DNA of 5,228 nt from Rubrobacter sp. (GTDB taxonomy: Bacteria > Actinomycetota > Rubrobacteria > Rubrobacterales > Rubrobacteraceae). The number at the start of each line of letters is the position of its first letter. The first letter of the stretch is position 1. Position numbers and translations under genes: made by a program. Where the stretch lies: the NCBI GenBank assembly GCA_013817025.1, contig JACDDK010000086.1:1-5228 (forward strand), written 5' to 3'. Shown in pieces: positions 1-5,228 of the stretch. The notes under the pieces are model-generated. The model made no database searches. It saw nothing but the letters and a program-made list of their open reading frames with translations, and was not told the origin of the DNA.

Positions 1-743
1 GCGTGACCTTCCACACCACCAGCGCCGCCGTTGCTCGCTCCGTAGCCCGCCTGTGGCGCGCCGAGTTCGGCCTCATCCCGAAACTCTCGCCCGTCGCCCC
101 CGACCGCTTCGGCCGCGTCCGCTACGCCGTCCGGGCCGAAGGCAACCGAGCATTCCAGGCGGCCGAGGAACTCCGAGCAGCCCGCAGCGGAGCCCGCAAC
201 TCGCGCTCCACCGCCGATGGCGCGGCCTACCTGCGGGGCGCGTTCGCGGGCGCGGGCTCCGTCACCCGACCCGGACGCGAGCATCACCTCGAATTCGTCC
301 ACCGCGACGAGGAGTTTATTCGCCGCGTATCCAGCCTCGCCCGCGCCCCCTTGAAAGTGTCCGTCCGCCGCAACCGCTGGGTCGCCTACACCAAAAGCGC
401 CGACGGCGTAACCACCCTGCTCGCGCAAATGGGTCTGCACGACGCGGTTCTGGAGTACGAGGCCCGCGCCGTGCTCGGAGAGGCGAAGGCCAACGCCAAC
501 CGCGTTACCAACTTCGACGCGGCCAACGCCGCCCGCACCGCCGAGGCCGCCGCCCGCCAGCAGCGAGCCCTCGAAGCCCTCGACCCGCAAAGTTTGCCGG
601 TCGCTCTGCGCGAGATGCTGGAGCTTCGGCTCGAACACCCGGACGCCTCGCTAGCGGACCTCGCGCGTCTCGGCGGCATCTCCAAGAGCGCCGCCAACCA
701 CCGGCTGCGGAGGTTGCTTCAGATCGGTGGCCAAAAAGCCTGA
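1..743 (+). CDS. whiA: WhiA-family DNA-binding regulator (5'-truncated by the window edge)
   Basis: This is the C-terminal three quarters of WhiA, a DNA-binding regulator of sporulation and cell-division genes in actinobacteria. The reading frame is open to the window edge. The GTG at position 3 is probably an internal valine, because WhiA proteins are usually about 310-330 residues and about 246 are visible here. Counting from that codon, residues 75-90 (AYLRGAFAGAGSV) match the degenerate LAGLIDADG repeat, without the acidic catalytic residues of a homing endonuclease, as is normal for WhiA. Residues 167-190 (NRVTNFDAANAARTAEAAARQ) match the conserved NR-V-N--TAN---T--AA-RQ block. Residues 197-240 hold the C-terminal helix-turn-helix domain (LPVALREMLELRLEHPDASL, then GISKSAANHRLRRL). 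It lies directly upstream of gap, the usual actinobacterial order. I see no clear terminator before gap, so read-through is possible. Confidence 0.93.
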   Translation, partial: VTFHTTSAAVARSVARLWRAEFGLIPKLSPVAPDRFGRVRYAVRAEGNRAFQAAEELRAARSGARNSRSTADGAAYLRGAFAGAGSVTRPGREHHLEFVHRDEEFIRRVSSLARAPLKVSVRRNRWVAYTKSADGVTTLLAQMGLHDAVLEYEARAVLGEAKANANRVTNFDAANAARTAEAAARQQRALEALDPQSLPVALREMLELRLEHPDASLADLARLGGISKSAANHRLRRLLQIGGQKA

Positions 744-842
744 AAGCCGCCGCGCCATGCCTGAAATTCTAGAAGCCCTGTTAATTCGCTGGGGGATGGG
801 GCACAATAGCCGCTCTGCGGAAAGCTATGAAAGGAGATCCAC

Positions 843-1844
<1,002 letters not shown>

Positions 1845-1853
1845 GTTTAACTT

Positions 1854-1887
1854 GTAGGGGGTGGGAACATTTCCACTCCCTACTTTT
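1854..1887 (+). terminator. Strong intrinsic terminator after gap
   Basis: Arm 1854-1864 (GTAGGGGGTGG) pairs with 1873-1883 (CCACTCCCTAC) over 11 positions, ten Watson-Crick pairs and one G-U (1860 with 1877). One more G-U and one A-T pair can extend the helix inward to a four-base loop. The stem is followed directly by TTTT (1884-1887). It starts 10 bp after the gap stop codon, so much of the gap transcript should end here and pgk-tpiA-secG likely has its own promoter. Confidence 0.85.
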
Positions 1888-1922
1888 CGCGTTAGGGATA
1901 GGATATGCGACGTAAGAGATAG

Positions 1923-2084
1923 TTGAGCGGGACGCTTGTTGTCTTTGCCGCAGGAGCAATGATAGTTTTAGTGCTGTGGCAGATACTACCCGGCATCCTG
2001 GAGAACGTTTTAACTCTGCCTTGCCGCAACCGTAGTGTTGGAGTAGATGCTATATCCGTCCTTGATTTGGGAGTGATTCGATGA
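1923..2084 (+). CDS. Possible small membrane protein overlapping the pgk start
   Basis: An unrecognised open frame of 53 codons runs from TTG 1923 to TGA 2082-2084; an internal ATG at 1959 would give 41 residues. Its stop overlaps the pgk initiation codon as ATGA, the classic geometry for translational coupling, and the pgk ribosome-binding site lies within its last codons. The N-terminal half is strongly hydrophobic (GTLVVFAAGAMIVLVLW, residues 3-19) and could be one membrane span. By my count G+C at codon positions 1, 2 and 3 is about 62, 40 and 47 percent: the high first and low second positions look coding, but the third position is far below that of the neighbouring genes. Start signals are weak: AAGAG at 1914-1918 lies four bases before TTG, and GGAG at 1953-1956 is only two bases before ATG. 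It could instead be untranslated leader. Confidence 0.28.
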   Translation: MSGTLVVFAAGAMIVLVLWQILPGILENVLTLPCRNRSVGVDAISVLDLGVIR

Positions 2085-3256
2085 ACAAGCGGAGCGTTAG
2101 AGACCTCGATGTACGGGACAAGCGGGTACTGGTGCGGGTGGATTTCAACGTGCCGATCAAAGACGGCAAGGTGACGGACGACACGAGGATAAAACGGGCG
2201 TTGCCCACTATCCGGTACCTGCTCTCCGAAGGGGCGCATCCAGTTCTTATCTCCCACCTCGGACGCCCGAAAGGCGAGCGCGACCCGAAGTACGCGATGG
2301 ACCCTGTGGCGGAGCACCTCGAAGGGTTGCTCGGCGCGCCGGTCCTGAAGCTCGACGCCGCCGTTGGCCCGGAGGTCGAGGACGAGCTTGAAAACTGGAA
2401 TGGTGAGGGTGTCGTGTTGCTGGAGAACTCACGCTTCTACACCGGCGAGACCAAGAACGACCCCGAGCTTGCGCGTCATCTGGCGAACCTCGCCGATGTC
2501 TACGTCAACGACGCATTCGGGGCGGCGCACCGGGCGCACGCCACCACCGTCGGGATCGCCGAGTGTCTGCCGGCGGCGGCGGGGCTGTTGCTAGTCGAGG
2601 AGATCGACTACCTCGACTCCGTTCTCAAGACGCCCGAACGCCCGTTCGTAGCCATCCTCGGGGGCGCCAAGGTCTCCGACAAACTCGGCGTCATAGAGAG
2701 CCTGCTGGGCGTGGCCGACTCGCTGCTAATCGGCGGCGCGATGTGCTTCACGTTCTTCAAGGCGAAGGGGTTGGAAGTCGGTAACTCCCTAGTCGAGGAC
2801 GACTACCTCGAAGAAGCGAAGCGTCTCATGGACGAGGCCGGAGACAAGCTCTTGCTTCCCGCGGACGTGGTGATCTCCGAGAAGATGGAGGCCGGTGCCG
2901 AGAGCCGGGTGGTGGAGGTCGATGGCATCCCGGAGGGCTGGATGGGCCTGGACGTAGGCCCCGCGACCGTGGAGTCGTTTCGGGAGCGCATATCGGCGGC
3001 CAAGACCATCTTCTGGAACGGGCCGATGGGGGTGTTCGAGATCGACGCCTTCGCCAAAGGCACCGAGGGTGTGGCCCGCGCGGTCGCCGAGAGTGGGGCG
3101 ACCAGCGTCGTCGGCGGCGGCGACTCCGTGGCCGCCGTCACCAAGCTCGGCCTCGAAGACGAGATGAGCTTCATATCCACCGGCGGCGGGGCGTCGCTAG
3201 AATACGTAGAAGGCAAGGAGTTGCCCGGCGTGGCGGCCCTGCCAGACAAACAGTAG
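2081..3256 (+). CDS. pgk: Phosphoglycerate kinase
   Basis: Monomeric cytosolic kinase that transfers phosphate between 1,3-bisphosphoglycerate and ADP, the first ATP-forming step of lower glycolysis. Its 391 residues are typical of the bacterial family. The family signature RVLVRVDFNVP is at residues 15-25. 3-Phosphoglycerate contacts are in D21-N23, R36, HLGRP (59-63), R118 (ENSRF) and R151 (NDAFGAAHR, 143-151). The nucleotide side shows GGAKVSDK (194-201, with Lys197 and Lys201), WNGPMG (312-317), GGGDS (345-349) and STGGGASLE (366-374). The start is supported by GGAG at 2070-2073, seven bases before the ATG, and by the conserved N-terminus. The upstream spacer offers only weak promoter candidates: TTGCCG (2021-2026) with TAGATG (2044-2049) at 17 bp, or TTGTTG (1936-1941) with AATGAT (1958-1963) at 16 bp. 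tpiA follows after 13 nt. Confidence 0.98.
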   Translation: MNKRSVRDLDVRDKRVLVRVDFNVPIKDGKVTDDTRIKRALPTIRYLLSEGAHPVLISHLGRPKGERDPKYAMDPVAEHLEGLLGAPVLKLDAAVGPEVEDELENWNGEGVVLLENSRFYTGETKNDPELARHLANLADVYVNDAFGAAHRAHATTVGIAECLPAAAGLLLVEEIDYLDSVLKTPERPFVAILGGAKVSDKLGVIESLLGVADSLLIGGAMCFTFFKAKGLEVGNSLVEDDYLEEAKRLMDEAGDKLLLPADVVISEKMEAGAESRVVEVDGIPEGWMGLDVGPATVESFRERISAAKTIFWNGPMGVFEIDAFAKGTEGVARAVAESGATSVVGGGDSVAAVTKLGLEDEMSFISTGGGASLEYVEGKELPGVAALPDKQ

Positions 3257-3269
3257 AAGGAGCGAGGAC

Positions 3270-4046
3270 ATGACGCGACGCTCGATGATGGCGGCCAACT
3301 GGAAGATGAACAAGACTGTGCGGGAGGCGCAGGATTACGTCGCCGCCCTGATCCCGCACGCCACCGACGCCTCAAACGTGGACATGGCCGTCTTTACCCC
3401 ACTCACCTGTCTCGGAGAAGTCGCTCGCATGACAGAGGACTCACCCGTCCTGGCCGGCGCGCAGAACTTCTATTTCGAGGACTCGGGCGCGTTCACGGGG
3501 GAGGTCTCGATCCCGATGCTCCAGGACATCGGTGTAAAGACCGTTCTCGTGGGCCACTCGGAGCGGCGTGAGGTCTTCGGCGAGGACGACGCAATGGTCG
3601 CCCGCAAGACGAAGCGCGCCATCGAAGCCGGGCTGTTGCCGGTCGTGTGCGTCGGTGAGACGAAGGAGGAGCGCGACGGCGGTGGCATGTGGGATAAGGT
3701 CTCCGGGCAGGTGAACGCCGTTCTGGAAGGGTTGGACGTCGGCGGCGACGCTATAGTGTTCGCTTACGAGCCGATCTGGGCCATCGGCACGGGAGACACC
3801 GCCTCGCCCGAAGACGCGCAGGACGCCATCGGACAGATACGGAAACTATTGAGGGAGTCGCGGGACGATGCGTTCGCAGACGCGGTTCGCATCCTGTATG
3901 GAGGCTCCGTAAAGCCGGGGAACGTCGCGGAGATCATGTCTCAGGAAGATGTGGACGGCGGTCTGGTCGGCGGGGCGGCGCTCGAGGTGGATTCGTTCGT
4001 GGAGTTGATCCAGGCGGCGGAAGACTCCGCGCCAGACGAGGAGTGA
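3270..4046 (+). CDS. tpiA: Triose-phosphate isomerase
   Basis: Cytosolic (beta/alpha)8-barrel enzyme, normally a homodimer, interconverting dihydroxyacetone phosphate and glyceraldehyde-3-phosphate. Its 258 residues are near the usual 250. Active-site residues are all present: Asn10 and Lys12 in NWKMN (10-14), His96 in VGHSERR (94-100), and Glu167 in AYEPIWAIGTG (165-175), which also starts the flexible loop. The phosphate-binding GGSVKPGN (211-218) and DVDGGLVGGAAL (228-239 region) are intact. The protein ends in a short acidic tail (SAPDEE). AAGGAG at 3257-3262 lies seven bases before the first ATG and supports it over the two ATG codons five and six codons downstream. The 13-nt gap to pgk implies cotranscription, and pairing it with gap and pgk completes the triose-phosphate steps. 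Confidence 0.98.
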   Translation: MTRRSMMAANWKMNKTVREAQDYVAALIPHATDASNVDMAVFTPLTCLGEVARMTEDSPVLAGAQNFYFEDSGAFTGEVSIPMLQDIGVKTVLVGHSERREVFGEDDAMVARKTKRAIEAGLLPVVCVGETKEERDGGGMWDKVSGQVNAVLEGLDVGGDAIVFAYEPIWAIGTGDTASPEDAQDAIGQIRKLLRESRDDAFADAVRILYGGSVKPGNVAEIMSQEDVDGGLVGGAALEVDSFVELIQAAEDSAPDEE

Positions 4047-4085
4047 GCAGTGGGCCGATATAGGAGCATATGGTAGAGTAGCCGT

Positions 4086-4310
4086 ATGATCTACGTACTA
4101 GCGTTTCTACATACGATCCTCTGCCTCGCACTCATCGGCCTGATTCTGCTGCACTCCGGCAAGGGCGGCGGGTTGTCGTCTTCGATGGGTGGCGGGATGG
4201 GCGGTACGTTCTCGGGCACGACCATCATGGAGAAAAACCTGACACGGCTGACCGTGATCGTGGTGGGGCTCTTCGCCCTGAGCAGCATACTTTTGATCTT
4301 CTTCGGCTAA
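4086..4310 (+). CDS. secG: Preprotein translocase subunit SecG
   Basis: Small inner-membrane subunit of the SecYEG channel that assists SecA-driven protein export. The 74-residue length fits the family. Two hydrophobic spans are visible, residues 2-22 and 54-73, separated by a glycine- and serine-rich cytosolic loop. The signature LLHSGKGGGLSSSMGGG starts at residue 21, close to the common LLQSGKGGGL form, and KNLTRLT (50-56) leads into the second span. It lies 39 nt after tpiA, the usual actinobacterial position. The Shine-Dalgarno is weak (GGTAGAG, 4072-4078, seven bases before ATG). A better AGGAG (4062-4066) is too far away and instead precedes a three-codon mini-ORF. Confidence 0.95.
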   Translation: MIYVLAFLHTILCLALIGLILLHSGKGGGLSSSMGGGMGGTFSGTTIMEKNLTRLTVIVVGLFALSSILLIFFG

Positions 4311-4327
4311 CCCGTTCGCTCCACGCG

Positions 4328-4519
4328 CTAAAGCTCCTCTTGGTCTTTTGGAGATAATACGAGTATGGGCATGTGGGTTTCCACGGAGAGGAGCAACGGA
4401 CGGTCGTCGCGGTCAAACCAGCGACGGCTCCACGGATTTGCTGTTGTGCGGCCCCGTAAACGATGAAATCCACTAAACGCCAGCTTGTGGATGGGATCCA
4501 GGACCGCGAAATACTGCAA
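4328..4519 (-). pseudogene. Possible gene remnant convergent with secG
   Basis: This minus-strand frame of 63 codons begins at a TTG (4517-4519) and ends at TAG 4328-4330, 17 bp from the secG stop. I counted G+C at codon positions 1, 2 and 3 as about 62, 41 and 60 percent, which is coding-like. The C-terminal part contains RRWFDRDDRPLLLSVET and ILVLSPKDQEEL. These vaguely recall the LLIET--G---LSPEDPE pattern of some small bacterial PH-like domain proteins, but that is recollection and not a secure assignment. No good ribosome-binding site or conventional start is seen, so a decayed fragment is more likely than an intact gene. A TATAAT (4594-4599) upstream could drive it. Other minus-strand frames across here are also open, which weakens the case. 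Confidence 0.25.
4403..4428. repeat. Bulged inverted repeat (hairpin)
   Basis: GTCGTCGCGGT (4403-4413) pairs with ACC (4417-4419) plus GCGACGGC (4421-4428), leaving a CAA loop and a single bulged A4420; one pair is G-U. GGAGC (4390-4394) can alternatively pair with GCTCC (4427-4431) to close an outer helix. It would form on a transcript of either strand, with the G-U pair disrupted on the minus strand. Confidence 0.5.
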
Positions 4520-4549
4520 CCTTCGCTGAGGTAGCGCGAGCGTAACGGA

Positions 4550-4589
4550 AGGAGCCGCCTGGGGAGGATGGGGAGAACAGGCGGCTCTT
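4550..4589 (+). terminator. Strong hairpin, possible distal terminator
   Basis: GAGCCGCCTG (4552-4561) and CAGGCGGCTC (4578-4587) form a perfect 10-bp stem around a 16-base loop; a G-U and an A-T pair can extend it to 4550-4589. On the plus strand it is followed by TTCGAAATTAT, a poor U tract, so termination of the secG transcript about 240 nt past its stop is possible but not compelling. On the minus strand the stem would start a few bases after a TATAAT hexamer, at the very 5' end of that transcript. Confidence 0.35.
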
Positions 4590-4593
4590 CGAA

Positions 4594-4599
4594 ATTATA
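4594..4599 (-). promoter_or_regulatory. Consensus -10 hexamer on the minus strand
   Basis: The minus strand reads TATAAT here. No -35 is found at 16-18 bp; the nearest good match is TTGCAC (4621-4626) at 21 bp, too far for a standard housekeeping promoter. If active, transcription would start near 4587, at the base of the 4550-4589 hairpin, and run toward secG. Confidence 0.3.
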
Positions 4600-4654
4600 C
4601 ACTCCGCCGTATGTCTTAGAGTGCAAATAGTTACAGGGGTGCAAGGACGGTAGC

Positions 4655-4690
4655 GGGAATGAGCGTCCGGTAAGCGTCCGGGCGCTTCCC
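4655..4690. repeat. Long bulged hairpin built on an 11-bp direct repeat
   Basis: GGGAA (4655-4659) pairs with TTCCC (4686-4690). After a three-base bulge (4660-4662), GCGTCCGG (4663-4670) pairs with CCGGGCGC (4678-4685), including one T-G pair, around a seven-base loop. That gives 13 pairs in 36 bases. The same segment contains AGCGTCCGG twice, at 4662-4670 and 4673-4681, with an 11-bp period. No T run follows on either strand, so it does not look like a terminator. Confidence 0.5.
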
Positions 4691-4774
4691 TCTCGATCGG
4701 AAACAATAAGCGTGGCGCTAGATGGAGCTTCGCCTCAAGAGGATATCGGCCTCGTGGTGAGCCGTGGTACCCTG

Positions 4775-4879
4775 ATGCGCGTGACATTTTTCGACTTCGA
4801 GGCCGAAGTGGAGGACTTTGACACCCCCGCAACCACCGAGAAATCGATGGCCCCGCGGTTCTTCGAGCGTAGGCGCTGA
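4775..4879 (+). CDS. Candidate small acidic protein, unknown function
   Basis: An unrecognised ORF of 34 codons from ATG 4775 to TGA 4877-4879. Counting its 33 codons after the ATG, G+C at positions 1, 2 and 3 is about 58, 45 and 79 percent, the pattern expected of a real gene in this genome. The middle is acidic and aromatic (TFFDFEAEVEDFD, residues 4-16) and the end is basic (PRFFERRR). The start is uncertain. The frame is open back to 4631, with GTG codons at 4712, 4754 and 4757 giving up to 55 residues, and coding-like composition begins near 4745. GTG 4781 would lie seven bases after a TACCCT -10-like hexamer (4768-4773), a leaderless arrangement. No strong Shine-Dalgarno is visible. It could be the tail of a decayed larger gene. 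Confidence 0.4.
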   Translation: MRVTFFDFEAEVEDFDTPATTEKSMAPRFFERRR

Positions 4880-4914
4880 AGAGCCTGGACACCCGCGAGA
4901 GTGCTTGGCCCCTG

Positions 4915-4942
4915 ACCGAGCTACACCTGCCGGTGAATCGGT
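4915..4942. repeat. Nested inverted repeat near the tRNA 3' side
   Basis: ACCGA (4915-4919) pairs with TCGGT (4938-4942), and inside it CACC (4924-4927) pairs with GGTG (4932-4935) around TGCC. It lies 37 bp beyond the 3' end of tRNA-Leu. No T run flanks it on the plus strand. On the minus strand it lies beyond the T run that follows the tRNA. Confidence 0.4.
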
Positions 4943-4965
4943 GGGTTTCATCCTGATGGAGTAAG

Positions 4966-4972
4966 AAAAAAA
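4966..4972 (-). terminator. T run after tRNA-Leu, probable transcript end
   Basis: Seven consecutive T on the minus strand begin six bases after the tRNA discriminator base. There is no separate hairpin between, so the T-arm and acceptor helix of the tRNA itself would have to act as the stem. Termination here is plausible but inferred. Confidence 0.35.
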
Positions 4973-4978
4973 CGAGAG

Positions 4979-5063
4979 TGTCGGAGGGGGGACTCGAACC
5001 CCCACGCCCTTAACGGGCACTAGGCCCTCAACCTAGCGCGTCTACCAATTCCGCCACTCCGAC
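4979..5063 (-). tRNA. tRNA-Leu, anticodon GAG
   Basis: An 85-base class II tRNA folds on the minus strand. The acceptor stem GTCGGAG (5063-5057) pairs with CTCCGAC (4986-4980), with discriminator A at 4979. The D region GGCGGAATTGGTAGACGC is typical of leucine tRNAs. The anticodon stem CTAGG/CCTAG encloses TTGAGGG, giving anticodon GAG (5029-5027), which reads CUC and CUU. The long variable arm GCCC-GTTAA-GGGC is the leucine/serine/tyrosine hallmark, and the T arm GGGGG-TTCGAGT-CCCCC is intact. CCA is not encoded and must be added after transcription. Confidence 0.97.
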
Positions 5064-5077
5064 AAAGCGACCTTCGA

Positions 5078-5106
5078 AGTATACGGGACGCTTCCGAAAG
5101 GTTCAA
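5078..5106 (-). promoter_or_regulatory. Promoter of tRNA-Leu
   Basis: The minus strand has TTGAAC (5106-5101) and TATACT (5083-5078), five of six matches each to the housekeeping -35 and -10, with an exact 17-bp spacer. The tRNA 5' end lies 14 bp past the -10, leaving a short leader for RNase P to remove. Confidence 0.75.
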
Positions 5107-5153
5107 CGCGGCGGCGCGCTTCGTCGACCGACGCCGTGTGCTAAGTTGCGTGG

Positions 5154-5228
5154 ATGAGACGACGCACCTACGGTATCGTGATCCTCCTGGCGGGAGTGGT
5201 CGCCATCGCCTCCATCGCACGGCGGCCG
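5154..5228 (+). CDS. N-terminus of a probable membrane or exported protein (cut by the window end)
   Basis: The first 25 codons of a gene running out of the window. A basic start (MRRRTY) precedes a hydrophobic stretch (GIVILLAGVVAIASIA, residues 7-22) and then arginines, as in a signal anchor or signal peptide. ATG 5154 is the only possible start, because an in-frame TAA lies at 5142-5144. There is no Shine-Dalgarno; TAAGTT (5142-5147) six bases upstream resembles a -10, suggesting a leaderless message. Codons are strongly G/C-ending, as in the neighbours. It is divergent from tRNA-Leu. The family cannot be told from this fragment. Confidence 0.6.
   Translation, partial: MRRRTYGIVILLAGVVAIASIARRP

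Larger units (their letters stand above)
4311..4978. other. Gene-poor stretch between secG and tRNA-Leu
   Basis: About 670 bp hold no gene of a family I can name with confidence. What I see is a set of inverted repeats (4403-4428, 4468-4492, 4524-4536, 4550-4589, 4655-4690, 4915-4942), an ORF of 34 codons with coding-like base periodicity on the plus strand (4775-4879), and a minus-strand ORF ending at 4328 with weaker coding character. A consensus TATAAT hexamer reads on the minus strand at 4594-4599. I looked for tmRNA, SRP RNA and RNase P RNA hallmarks by eye and did not find them. Confidence 0.6.

Noticed and set aside
1..743. LAGLIDADG-like repeat suggesting a homing endonuclease
   Set aside because: WhiA shares this fold without the catalytic acids, and the C-terminal helix-turn-helix and the gap context identify it as WhiA.
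53..772. Long overlapping ORFs in other frames of whiA, gap, pgk and tpiA, including 53-772 and the minus-strand 825-1418, 1892-2317 and 2803-3375
   Set aside because: Each lies across a gene with full family motifs in another frame; high-GC DNA produces such open shadow frames.
779..807. Possible gap promoter with CACAAT at 802-807
   Set aside because: The hexamer 17 bp upstream (TGTTAA) matches the -35 consensus at only two positions, too weak to list as a feature.
4365..4466. Plus-strand 33-codon ORF, preceded by GGAG (4350-4353) and by GATAAT (4353-4358) six bases before its ATG
   Set aside because: Second-position G+C is about 61 percent, the product is an arginine/serine-rich string typical of out-of-frame reading, no -35 is found, and it overlaps a hairpin and a better-looking minus-strand frame.
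4225..4892. Minus-strand ORFs 4225-4644 and 4473-4892
   Set aside because: Both overlap other features (secG antisense or the coding-like 4775-4879 ORF), overlap each other in different frames, and show no recognisable motifs or ribosome-binding sites.
4907..4927. Minus-strand string GGTGTAGCTCGGTCAGGGG resembling the start of a tRNA
   Set aside because: No matching D stem, anticodon stem or TTCGA T loop follows, so it does not fold as a tRNA.
4718..5220. Two minus-strand ORFs (4718-5020 and 5020-5220) with translations such as GVGVRVPPPT and CRSGGIGRRARLRA
   Set aside because: Both read through the tRNA-Leu gene; these strings are the familiar spurious translations of tRNA arms.

Overview
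The window reads as the chromosome of a high-GC, probably actinobacterial organism. The evidence is the gene order whiA-gap-pgk-tpiA-secG, which is characteristic of that phylum, the G/C-rich third codon positions, and a tRNA gene without an encoded CCA. A deep-branching lineage such as Rubrobacter is my impression only; nothing in the window proves the genus.

Layout. Positions 1-743 hold the 3' part of whiA, whose N-terminus lies outside the window. Positions 843-1844 encode a complete type I glyceraldehyde-3-phosphate dehydrogenase, followed at once by a strong intrinsic terminator (1854-1887). A 193-bp spacer then carries a possible small membrane-protein ORF whose stop overlaps the pgk start as ATGA. 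pgk (2081-3256), tpiA (3270-4046) and secG (4086-4310) follow in one direction with gaps of 13 and 39 nt, so they are likely one transcript. A roughly 670-bp stretch without an annotated-type gene follows (4311-4978). It contains several strong inverted repeats, one plus-strand ORF of 34 codons with a clear high-GC coding signature, and one minus-strand ORF with weaker coding character. A tRNA-Leu(GAG) gene lies on the minus strand (4979-5063) behind a textbook promoter. The window ends in the first 25 codons of a plus-strand gene with a basic N-terminus and a hydrophobic segment.

Function. GAPDH, PGK and TPI catalyse adjacent steps of the triose-phosphate part of glycolysis and gluconeogenesis. 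SecG is a small subunit of the SecYEG translocon, and WhiA is a sporulation/cell-division regulator in actinobacteria. These genes are ordinary and intact. The less expected material is in the spacers: the pgk-coupled small ORF, the small acidic ORF at 4775-4879, and the run of hairpins between secG and tRNA-Leu. I see no clear evidence of a large undescribed system.
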